Shown: positions 46,886 through 55,562 of the stretch, piece after piece
Layout of the letters: every line of letters begins with the position of its first letter
Numbering within the stretch: position 1 is the first letter of the stretch
NCBI RefSeq assembly: GCF_000757485.1
Contig: NZ_JPYO01000033.1
Span: forward strand, 242 to 64,241
Reading direction: 5' to 3'
Length of the DNA: 64,000 bases
Source of the DNA: Achromobacter sp. RTa
GTDB taxonomy: Bacteria; Pseudomonadota; Gammaproteobacteria; Burkholderiales; Burkholderiaceae_B
The notes under the pieces: generated by a model
Database searches by the model: none
Seen by the model: only the letters and a program-made list of their open reading frames with translations
What the model was told of the DNA's origin: nothing
Position numbers and translations under genes: made by a program

Positions 46886-49416
46886 CAGGTTTCTCGTAGG
46901 GTGACCAGGGGCGGCGTGCGCAATACGCCGCGCAAGGCGAGCGCGCCGCCCGCCCAGGCGCCGAGCATGCCCGCGCCGATGCCCGCCAGCCATGGCCAGA
47001 GGCTAAGAGTAATCGTGAAATCAAAGACCTGGGTTGACAAAGCCCAAGCGATCGCCGTGGCGCCCGCGGCGGCCAGCAGGCCCGCCAGGCCTCCCACGGC
47101 CCACAATTCGATGCGCTGGGACCGGGCCAGCTGGCTGCGGGTCGCGCCCAGCGCGCGCAGCACGGCAGCCTCCCGCATGCGCTCGTCGCGCGTGGCGGTC
47201 AGCGCCGCCGACAGCACCAGCACGCCCGCCGCCAGCGTGAACAGGAACAGGAGCTGCACCGCGCGGCCCACCTCGTTCAGCACGGACTGCAACTGCTGCA
47301 GGATGGCTCCCACGTCGAACACCGTCAGGTTGGGGAATTCCCGCACCAGCGCAGGCAGCACCCCCGCCTTTTCGGGCGGAAGGTAGAACGAGGTGATCCA
47401 GCTTTGGGGCATATCGGCCAGCGAGGCGGGGGTCAGGATGGCGAAAAAATTGACCCGCATCGTATCCCAGTCCACCCGTCGGGTGCCTGACACCGCCACT
47501 TCGACCTGCTGGCCCGCCACGTCGAACGTCATCTTGTCGCCCAGCTTGATGCCCAGCGTCTTGGCCAGGCCCGACTCCAGCGACACTTCCGCCGAACCGG
47601 GCGCCAGCCAGCGCCCCTCTTCGATACGGTTGGACGAGGGCATTTCGTCCCCGTAGGACAGGTTGAATTCCCGGTCGACCAGCCGCTTGGCGCGGGGCTC
47701 TTCGTAGTCGTCCGGGCCCACGGGCCGGCCGTTGATGGCGATGAGCCGGCCCCGGACCATCGGCGACAGCGCGATGCGGCCCAGGCCCTCGCGGGTGAGC
47801 GCGTCGGTCACGGCCTGGCGCTGATCGGGCTGGACGTTGATCAGGAAGCGGTTGGGCGCGTCGGGCGGCAAGGTCCGCTGCCAGCCCTGGATCAGGTCGG
47901 TGCGCGTCATCGTCAGCAACAGCAGCGCCATCAAGCCCACCGCCAGCGCGCACACCTGGGTGATGGTGGCGGCGCGCCGGCGCACCACGCCCGCCAGCGC
48001 AAAGCGCAGCGCGGGCAGGCCGGCGGCCAGTTTACGGATGCGCGACAGCCCCAGGATGCACAGCCAGGCCACCAGCGCGAATACCGCGAAAGCCCCGAGG
48101 AAACCGCCCGCCACGACGGCCCCCAGTTTGGCGTCCCCGGCGAACCACCAGATCAGCAGGGCGAACCCCGTGGCGCCCAGGATGTATCCGAAGGCGCTGC
48201 GCGCGCTCAGCGCATCGGCGTCGCGCCGCAGCACCCGGGCGGGCGGCACGTGGCGCAGCTGAGCCAGCGCGGGCAAGGCGAACCCCAGCAACAGCAGCAG
48301 GCCAGTCAGCAGGCCCTGCAAGGCCGGAATCGCGGACGGAGCGGGCAGGACGGTGTCGATCACCGTCCCCAGCAGCATGACCAGCACCTGGTGCACCGCG
48401 TAGCCCAGCAGGCAGCCCGCCGCCGAGGAAAACAGGCCGACCAGGGTGAATTCCAGCGTCAGCATGCGCGAAACCTGCGACTGCACCGCCCCCAGGCAGC
48501 GCATCACCGCCACGCCGTCGCGATGGCGCGCCATGTAGCGGCCGGCCGCCAGGGCCACCGCCACAGCCGATATCAGCACGGCCAGCAAGGCGACCAGCGA
48601 CAGGAAACGCTGCGCGCGATCCAGGGTGCGGCGCACCTCCGGACGGCCCGATTCCAGCGTGGCCACTTTCTGGCCCCGCTTCAGGTTCTGCTTGAGCCAG
48701 GCCGAATAAGCGGCCACGGCATCGGGCTGGCCGGCGACCAGCAAGGCATAGCCGATGCGGCTGCCCGGGGCGATCAGGCCGGTGGCGGGAAGATCGCTGG
48801 CCCGCAGCAGCACCCGCGGCGCCACGTTGACGAACTGCATGCCCCGGTCGGGTTCGTAGGTGATCACCCGGTCGATGCGCAGGCGGGCGTCGCCCACGTT
48901 CAAACTATCGCCGACCTTCAGGTTCAGCAGGGATAGCAGTTGCCCGTCCACCCATACCGCGCCCTCGGGCGGAACGTCGCGGGTGGCGGCGTCGGGCGCG
49001 AACGGCGCGTCGGTCACCCGCAGGGCGCCACGCAGCGGGTAGCCCGGCTCGACGGCCTTCAGCGCGGCCAGCTGCGCGCCGTCGCCCGCCCCCACCATGG
49101 AGGGGAACTGCCAGGTGCTGGACACCGCCAGGCCCCGCTCGCGAGCCTGGTCCAGGAAGTCCGGAGGCACGGGTTCGTCGGCGTCCAGCACCAGGTCGGC
49201 GCCCAACATCTGCCCCGCATCGCGCTCCAGCGCCCGGCCCACCCGGTCGGCCAGGAAGCCCACACTGGTCACCGCGGCCACCGCAACGACCAGCGCCAGC
49301 ACCAGAAGCCGCAACTCGCCGGCCCGGGCGTCGCGCATCATCATCCTGGCGCCCAGGCGCAGGGTGGACCAGAAACCGGGGCGCTTGGCCCGTGACATAT
49401 CAGGGAAATCCATCAT
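46885..49416 (-). CDS. FtsX-family ABC permease (YbbP-like)
   Basis: About 840-residue inner-membrane protein with the YbbP layout: one helix, a periplasmic MacB-like domain, FtsX helices around residues 265-410, a second periplasmic domain, and a final FtsX helix set. The cognate YbbA-type ATPase is not adjacent, which is unusual for an E. coli-like ybbAP pair. The role is unknown; YbbAP is thought to move lipid-like substrates in the envelope. ATGs at 49416, 49413 and 49398 are all possible starts; none has a good ribosome-binding site. Confidence 0.87.
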   Translation of the reverse strand: MMDFPDMSRAKRPGFWSTLRLGARMMMRDARAGELRLLVLALVVAVAAVTSVGFLADRVGRALERDAGQMLGADLVLDADEPVPPDFLDQARERGLAVSSTWQFPSMVGAGDGAQLAALKAVEPGYPLRGALRVTDAPFAPDAATRDVPPEGAVWVDGQLLSLLNLKVGDSLNVGDARLRIDRVITYEPDRGMQFVNVAPRVLLRASDLPATGLIAPGSRIGYALLVAGQPDAVAAYSAWLKQNLKRGQKVATLESGRPEVRRTLDRAQRFLSLVALLAVLISAVAVALAAGRYMARHRDGVAVMRCLGAVQSQVSRMLTLEFTLVGLFSSAAGCLLGYAVHQVLVMLLGTVIDTVLPAPSAIPALQGLLTGLLLLLGFALPALAQLRHVPPARVLRRDADALSARSAFGYILGATGFALLIWWFAGDAKLGAVVAGGFLGAFAVFALVAWLCILGLSRIRKLAAGLPALRFALAGVVRRRAATITQVCALAVGLMALLLLTMTRTDLIQGWQRTLPPDAPNRFLINVQPDQRQAVTDALTREGLGRIALSPMVRGRLIAINGRPVGPDDYEEPRAKRLVDREFNLSYGDEMPSSNRIEEGRWLAPGSAEVSLESGLAKTLGIKLGDKMTFDVAGQQVEVAVSGTRRVDWDTMRVNFFAILTPASLADMPQSWITSFYLPPEKAGVLPALVREFPNLTVFDVGAILQQLQSVLNEVGRAVQLLFLFTLAAGVLVLSAALTATRDERMREAAVLRALGATRSQLARSQRIELWAVGGLAGLLAAAGATAIAWALSTQVFDFTITLSLWPWLAGIGAGMLGAWAGGALALRGVLRTPPLVTLRET

Positions 49417-49494
49417 TTCACAATGTTAACCAACGGCCAAGATCGGGGCCGAATCCCGATATCATCCCGGGGCGGGAGGCGAAGCCTCCGAAAA

Positions 49495-49570
49495 TGGCCC
49501 ACACGCCGCGCCTTCGGCTTGCTGCCCCCAAGGGGCTGTTTTGCCTTGGCGCGGCCCGGCGGCAAAACAA
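49495..49570 (+). repeat. Structured GC-rich repeat in the TRAP operon leader
   Basis: Related to the repeats at 12.5-12.9 kb: cttgctgcccc core, stem GCCCC/GGGGC (49524-49536) and stem GTTTTGCC (49538-49545) / GGCAAAAC (49561-49568). In the 12.5-kb units the last stem is GCGCCGCC/GGCGGCGC, so arms changed while pairing was kept. It ends 14 bp before the ribosome-binding site of the TRAP binding protein. Confidence 0.7.
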
Positions 49571-49591
49571 TACTAACTTTTGGAGAAGACT

Positions 49592-50566
49592 ATGCGTAAA
49601 TCCTGGCTTGCCGCCACGATTCTGGCTGCCTGCGCGGCCGCGACATCCCTGCCCTCCGCGGCACAGACCACCCTGAAGATGGCCTACGCCCTGTCCACGT
49701 CGTCGCACTATGGCGCCGGCGCGGATGCCCTGGCGAAGTCCGTCGAGGCATCCACCAATGGCAAGTACAAGGTACAGCAATTCGCCAACAGCGCGCTGGG
49801 CGGCGAGCGCGAGGTGATCGAAGGCCTGCAGATCGGCACGATCGACCTGGCCATCGTTTCGACAGGGGCTACCCTGAATTTTGTTCCCGAAACCGGGGTT
49901 TTCGATATCCCCTTCCTGCTGCGCGACCTGGACCATGCCCGCAAGGTGCTGGACAGCAAGATCGGCCAGGACATGCTGGCCAAGTTCCCCAGCCGCGGCA
50001 TCATCGCGCTGGCGTGGGGAGAACAGGGCTTCCGCCACCTGACCAACAACGTGCGCCCGGTGAAGACCCCCGCCGACGCCCGTGGCCTGAAGATCCGCAC
50101 CACGGAAAACCCCATCCACATCACGGCCTTCCGCCAGATCGGCATCCTGCCCACCCCCATGGCCTGGCCTGAAGTGGCCACTGCCCTGCAGCAAGGCACC
50201 ATCGACGGCCAGGAAAACCCCCTGTCGGTGATCACCTCGGCCAAGCTGTCGCAGATGCAGAAGTACCTGTCGCTGACCGGCCACGTCTACGGTCCGGCCC
50301 TGGTGCTGATGTCGGCCAACGTCTACGAAGGCCTGTCCGCCGCGGACAAGGCCAACTTCGACCGCGCCGGCAAGGAATCCGCCCAGGCCATGCGCGCCTA
50401 CGTGGACAACATCGAAAAGACGGGCGTCGAGCAGCTGAAGAAGGAAGGCATGCAGGTGTCGGAGGTGGACCGCGCCGCCTTCGCCGCCGCCGTCGAGCCC
50501 GCCTACCCCGAGTACTACAAGAAGTTCGACAAGAAGCTGATCGAAGCGATCCGCGACACCAAGTAA
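49592..50566 (+). CDS. TRAP transporter substrate-binding protein (DctP family)
   Basis: 324-residue periplasmic binding protein of a tripartite ATP-independent transporter. It has a signal peptide ending near SAAQ. The mature part has the DctP features SSHYGAGADALAKSVE, LGGEREVIEGLQIGTIDLA, and GLKIRTTENPIHI, whose Arg contacts the carboxylate in this family. The ligand is probably an organic acid anion. GGAG six bases before ATG 49592 fixes the start. Confidence 0.92.
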   Translation: MRKSWLAATILAACAAATSLPSAAQTTLKMAYALSTSSHYGAGADALAKSVEASTNGKYKVQQFANSALGGEREVIEGLQIGTIDLAIVSTGATLNFVPETGVFDIPFLLRDLDHARKVLDSKIGQDMLAKFPSRGIIALAWGEQGFRHLTNNVRPVKTPADARGLKIRTTENPIHITAFRQIGILPTPMAWPEVATALQQGTIDGQENPLSVITSAKLSQMQKYLSLTGHVYGPALVLMSANVYEGLSAADKANFDRAGKESAQAMRAYVDNIEKTGVEQLKKEGMQVSEVDRAAFAAAVEPAYPEYYKKFDKKLIEAIRDTK

Positions 50567-50600
50567 GCGGGCCCGCCCCTACCCGGGGCGTCCCCCCTGG

Positions 50601-50628
50601 CGGCGGGATTGCGGTCCCGCCGTTTTTC
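50601..50628 (+). terminator. Intrinsic terminator between TRAP SBP and permease genes
   Basis: Stem CGGCGGGA (50601-50608) / TCCCGCCG (50615-50622), 6-nt loop, followed by TTTTT. It sits inside the transporter operon, so it probably lowers permease expression relative to the binding protein by partial read-through. Confidence 0.75.
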
Positions 50629-50666
50629 GTTCCCACCCTTCGCGTACACCGCCAACGGGATACATC

Positions 50667-51167
50667 ATGCGTTTGCTCTGCGCCTTCGACCGCGGGCTGT
50701 TCAAGCTGGTCTCCGTCTTTGCCCAACTCCTGCTGGTGGCCGCCGCGGCCGCCGCCTTCTATCAGGTCATTGCCCGTTTCGTGCTGCATTCGCCCGCCGA
50801 CTGGAGCGAGGTGCTGACCCGCGCCCTCCTGATCTGGACCGTGCTGCTGGGCGTGGCGCTGGCCTTCCGCCACGGCGCCATGATCAGCGTGGAATTGCTG
50901 CGCAACCTGCTGGGCGGCACGCGCCGCCGGGTGCTCGAGGCCGTCATCGGCCTGATCTGCGCCGGTTTCCTGGGTTTCCTGGCCTGGATCGGCGGCAACA
51001 TGACCTACCGCGTGCGCTTCCAGAACGTGCCCAGCCTGGACATTTCGATTTCCTGGATCTATCTCGCCATTCCCGTGGGCGCGACGCTCGCCGCCATCGC
51101 CGTGCTGGCCCGCTGGTGCGCCGGCGAGGAAGACGACGTGCCCGTGCGCAACGACGCGCAAGGCTGA
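50667..51167 (+). CDS. TRAP transporter small permease (DctQ family)
   Basis: 166-residue membrane protein with four helices, typical of DctQ subunits. It shows YQVIARFVLHSPADWSEVLTRALLIW (the conserved W-x-E-E-like segment) and GAMISVELL. It forms the membrane complex with the large subunit encoded 33 bp downstream. Confidence 0.9.
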   Translation: MRLLCAFDRGLFKLVSVFAQLLLVAAAAAAFYQVIARFVLHSPADWSEVLTRALLIWTVLLGVALAFRHGAMISVELLRNLLGGTRRRVLEAVIGLICAGFLGFLAWIGGNMTYRVRFQNVPSLDISISWIYLAIPVGATLAAIAVLARWCAGEEDDVPVRNDAQG

Positions 51168-51200
51168 GCCCCCCATAGAACACAAGCAGCAGATATCGCC

Positions 51201-52478
51201 ATGTCACAACTCATGATTGTCTCGATGCTGATTTTCTTCGGGCTGTCCGTGCCGGTCGCAGTGTCGATCGGCCTGGCCAGCCTGGCGGGAGTCGGCGCCG
51301 CCGGCCTGCCCTGGCTGGTGGTCGCCCAGCAGCTGTTCGCGGCGCTGGACAAGTATCCGCTCGTCGCGATCCCCTTCTTCATCCTCGCCGGCAACCTGAT
51401 GGAGGCCGGCGGCATCTCCGAACGCATGGTGGAATTCGCCAAGAGCGTGGTGGGCGGCATCCAGGGCGGGCTGGCCTGCACCTGCGTTCTGACCTGCATG
51501 ATCTTCGCCGCCGTGGCCGGTTCCAGCGTGGCGACCACTTTCGCCGTCGGCGCCATCCTGATCCCCGCCATGGTCCGGCACGGCTACCCCGCGCCCTTCG
51601 CCGCCTCGCTGCAGGCCAGCGCGGCCGAGCTGGGCGTGATCATCCCGCCGTCCATTCCGATGATTCTGTTCGCCGTGTCCACCGACACCTCGACGGGCGA
51701 ACTGTTCATCGCGGGCGTCATGCCCGGCATCCTGATCGGCGCGGCGCTGATGTTGTATGTGTGGCTCTACGCCAAGCGCAACAACCTGGGCAAGCGCGAC
51801 GGCGAAGGCCGCCTGCCGCTGTGGCCCGCCTTCAAGAACGCCTGGCTGGCGCTGCTGATGCCGGTCATCATCCTGGGCGGCATCTACGGCGGCGTCTTCA
51901 CGCCGACGGAAGCCTCGGTGGTGGCGGTCATGTATGCGGTGTTCGTGGGCAAGTTCATCTACCGCCGCCTGACCTTCAAGCAGTTGTCCGACACGCTGCA
52001 CAAGTCGGTGGTGTCCACCGCGGTGATCATGTTCGTGATCGCCAACGCCGGCATCTTCAGCTTCCTGCTCAACCGCGCAGGCATTCCGGACGCGCTGGGC
52101 GTGTGGCTGTCGCAGATCTTCGACACCAAGTTCACCTTCCTGATGGGCGTGAACGCGGCGCTGTTCGTGATCGGCATGTTCATCGAAACGTCGGCTTCCA
52201 TCGTGGTGCTTGCCCCCTTGCTGCTGCCGGTGGCGCTGAAATTCGGCGTGGAGCCGGTGCACTTCGGGATCATCATGGTGGTGAACCTGGCGCTGGGGAT
52301 GATCACGCCGCCGTTCGGGGTGAACCTGTTCGCGGCGTGCGCGGTGGCCAAGCTGCCGCTGGAGCGCTTGATCAAGCCCTTGATTCCGTTTGTCGGGGTG
52401 GTGATTGTTTGCTTGATCGTGATTACGTATTGGCCGGGGTTGTCGTTGGGGCTGCGTGATCTGGTATACGCAAAGTAG
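51201..52478 (+). CDS. TRAP transporter large permease (DctM family)
   Basis: 425-residue, about twelve-helix DctM subunit, the Na+-driven transport channel. Conserved parts include IPFFILAGNLMEAGGI, AGSSVATTFAVG, SAAELGVIIPPSIPMI and MITPPFGVNLFAACAV. It is full length and ends the three-gene transporter set. Confidence 0.92.
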   Translation: MSQLMIVSMLIFFGLSVPVAVSIGLASLAGVGAAGLPWLVVAQQLFAALDKYPLVAIPFFILAGNLMEAGGISERMVEFAKSVVGGIQGGLACTCVLTCMIFAAVAGSSVATTFAVGAILIPAMVRHGYPAPFAASLQASAAELGVIIPPSIPMILFAVSTDTSTGELFIAGVMPGILIGAALMLYVWLYAKRNNLGKRDGEGRLPLWPAFKNAWLALLMPVIILGGIYGGVFTPTEASVVAVMYAVFVGKFIYRRLTFKQLSDTLHKSVVSTAVIMFVIANAGIFSFLLNRAGIPDALGVWLSQIFDTKFTFLMGVNAALFVIGMFIETSASIVVLAPLLLPVALKFGVEPVHFGIIMVVNLALGMITPPFGVNLFAACAVAKLPLERLIKPLIPFVGVVIVCLIVITYWPGLSLGLRDLVYAK

Positions 52479-52567
52479 TTTTGTTTATTACTTCTGTAAT
52501 TTTTGCTTTGTACTGAGAGGCGGTTTGCGTTGCTGCGTCGTTTCGTAGCTTCGTAGCTTCGTAGGCC

Positions 52568-52731
52568 GCTCCTCGGCGCGGGCGCCGTGACTGCTCGCGC
52601 CCACGATTGCGGTCCGGCGCCCGGGCGCCGGACTGCCCCTTCGTCATCCTCGTACAGGCCTGCGGCCTTCCCTTCGGATTCCCTCGGGCGCATCGAGGTT
52701 GCTCGCAGCCACGGCGCCCGCGCCGAGGAGC
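52568..52731 (+). repeat. 164-bp structured element, copy A
   Basis: The outer arms 52568-52598 and 52701-52731 form an inverted repeat: the first 22 bases pair perfectly, then one mismatch and four more pairs. The core 52603-52696 matches copy B at about 75 of 94 positions without a gap. Inside the core are a perfect palindrome based on GTCCGGCGCCC (52612-52633) and a small AGGCC-TGC-GGCCT hairpin. See copy B for the evidence that pairing, not sequence, is conserved. Confidence 0.85.
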
Positions 52732-52793
52732 TATGTGTGTCTTGGCTTGATGCGCTGCTAGATCTGGGCTCAGTGACGAATCTTACGGTGCCC

Positions 52794-52827
52794 GCCGATG
52801 CCGGCCGCGCGGGCGGCCGACATCGGC
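52794..52827. terminator. Strong hairpin downstream of the TRAP operon
   Basis: 15-nt arms (52794-52808 and 52813-52827) with a single mismatch around a GCGG loop. No T-run follows. It could be a Rho-independent-like stop, an mRNA 3' end protector, or a repeat remnant. Confidence 0.4.
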
Positions 52828-53002
52828 ATACATGCCTAGAAGCGTGCCGGCGGGTGCGCTGGCGCGAATTCAGTCATTGGTTTGCTGATGGCTTCGTCTG
52901 TTTTTTGGAGGGGCGGTGATGGGCGGCGCGGCGACGACAGCTTGCGCATGCCCACCCGTGCGCGCCGCCCATCCGGCACCGGCGTTGACGCGGCGCGCCC
53001 AA

Positions 53003-53187
53003 GTGTCTGACACCCTTACGCTCAGATCTTCAAACCCGGGCAAATGTTCCCGGGTGTCTGACACCCCCACAGCAAAGTCACCTCGCGTGCCAGACACCCG
53101 GCAAGACCCCTTTCAATCCGTACCCTCATCGCGTAAGGGTGTCAGACACTAGACGGCAGAGACGCGCTGCACGCCAGTGTCAGACAC
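53003..53187. repeat. GTGTC-W-GACAC palindrome cluster
   Basis: Exact copies at 53003 and 53054 (central T) and 53139 and 53177 (central A), plus a degenerate CGTGCCAGACAC near 53086. It lies between the two inverted 164-bp elements. Copies with central T precede copies with central A, so the cluster itself is roughly mirror-symmetric. Confidence 0.93.
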
Positions 53188-53221
53188 TGGCATCATCACC
53201 ACGACGCAAGACACCGCGTAA

Positions 53222-53256
53222 GCTCCCAGAGGCCGCCCGCGCGGCCGGCCGGGAGC
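53222..53256. repeat. Imperfect GC-rich hairpin
   Basis: Outer arms GCTCCC (53222-53227) / GGGAGC (53251-53256) and inner arms GGCCG (53231-53235) / CGGCC (53242-53246) with an internal loop between. Function unknown; there is no T-run. Confidence 0.4.
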
Positions 53257-53349
53257 GGGCCCTGCAAGATGCTCCACCGCCCCACCAGCGGCGGCAAGAA
53301 CCTCAAGAACCCTGCCCTCCCCGCTGGCCGAGAAGTTTCAGCTTTTGGA

Positions 53350-53513
53350 GCCCGGAGTGGCGGTGGCGCGGCGTGCGTGGGGAGTCGATAAGCCCGAGGG
53401 AATCTGAAGGAGGCGCCGCAGGCGGCGACGAAGATGACGACGGGGGAGTCCGGAGCGAAGGCTCCGGACCGCAATCGTTGACCCGCGCATCCCGCGCCAC
53501 CGCCGCGCCGGGC
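53350..53513 (-). repeat. 164-bp structured element, copy B (inverted)
   Basis: Same length and layout as copy A, opposite orientation. Its outer arms (53350-53379 and 53484-53513) pair at about 25 of 30 positions plus two G.T wobbles, yet share little sequence with the arms of copy A. In the core, the GTCCGG hairpin keeps its stem although one C:G pair of copy A is A:T here and the loop differs. The second small hairpin also exists with changed arms (CGCCG/CGGCG). Confidence 0.85.
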
Positions 53514-53545
53514 GTCTTAAGAACTCAACAGAACAAGACAGAAAA

Positions 53546-54521
<976 letters not shown>

Positions 54522-54532
<11 letters not shown>

Positions 54533-55562
54533 GAGCGACTCCTCCTTGGTGCAGCCAGCAGGCGCTGACGGTAGCCCCCGCCGGGGAGGCGGCCAGCGGC
54601 GGGCGCGCCTGTCCGCAACGCGGCCCCGCCATCGCGCAGCGCGAATGGAATGCGCAGCCTTCCGGCATGGCGTGCAGGCGCGGCATCGCGCCGTCGATCT
54701 GGTTCAGCCGGGCCGCGCGGTGACGCAGGCCGGGAATGGCGTTCATCAGGCCCTGGGTATACGGATGCCCGGGCCGGCGCAGCACGTCCAGCACCGGCCC
54801 GATCTCGACGATACGGCCCGCGTACATTACCGCTACCCGATCGGCGGTCTCGGCGATCACGCCCATGTCGTGGGTCACCAGCAGCACCGACGTGCCCTGC
54901 TCGCGGCAGAGGCGGCGCAATAGAGCGGTGATCTGCGCCTGCACGGACACGTCCAGCGCGGTGGTGGGCTCGTCGGCGATGATCAGCGCGGGCCTGGCCG
55001 CCAGGGCCAGCGCGATCACCACGCGCTGGCGCATGCCGCCGGAGAACTGGTGCGGGTAATGGTCGATGCGCCGGTCCGCGGCCGGGATGCCGACCGCCAG
55101 CAGCAATTCCAGCGCGCGCAGGCGCGCCGCCGAGGCCGGCACCTTGTCGTGGTGGCGGATCGTTTCGACCAATTGATCGCCCACCGTGAACAGCGGATGC
55201 AGGCTGGTGAGCGGATCCTGGAAGATGGCGCCGATCTCCTTGCCGCGCAGGCGCTGCCGGGCCTTGGGCGGCAGATTATCGATGCGCCTGCCTGCCAGGT
55301 GGATCTCTCCGCCGCCCAGCCGGCCGGGCGGCTCCAGCAGGCCGATCACGGCCATGCCGGTCAGGGATTTTCCGGCGCCGGACTCGCCGACCATGCCCAG
55401 GATTTCGCCCGGAAGAATGTCGAAACTGATATCGCGGGTGGCGACCAGGACGCCGTGGCGCGTGGGGAACTCGACCGACACGCCGCGCACGGACAAGGTC
55501 GGCGCGGCGCTGGCGCCGGCGGCGGCAGGCGGCTGGGTGGCGCCGGGAACGATTGCCATCAT
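54522..55562 (-). CDS. Dipeptide-type ABC transporter ATPase (DppD-like)
   Basis: 346-residue ATPase partner. Walker A GESGAGKS, signature FSGGMRQR, Walker B LIIADEPTTALD, switch LVTHDMG and a C-terminal CAFHSRC...C pattern are visible. The start ATG 55562 overlaps the stop of the amidohydrolase gene (ATGA). It works with the DppF-like subunit and the two permeases upstream. Confidence 0.92.

Larger units (their letters stand above)
52479..53545. other. Gene-free 1.07-kb convergent region full of repeats
   Basis: No convincing protein gene. In order it holds an AT-rich start with a short cttcgtag tandem repeat (about 52546-52563), a 164-bp structured element (52568-52731), a strong hairpin (52794-52827), GTGTC-W-GACAC palindromes (53003-53187), another hairpin (53222-53256), and an inverted second copy of the 164-bp element (53350-53513). 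Open frames crossing it on both strands look like by-products of GC richness. Confidence 0.8.

Noticed and set aside
47486-47499. GGTGCCTGACACC inside the YbbP-like gene, a degenerate relative of the intergenic palindrome
   Set aside because: Single imperfect copy encoding ordinary residues of the protein; likely chance.
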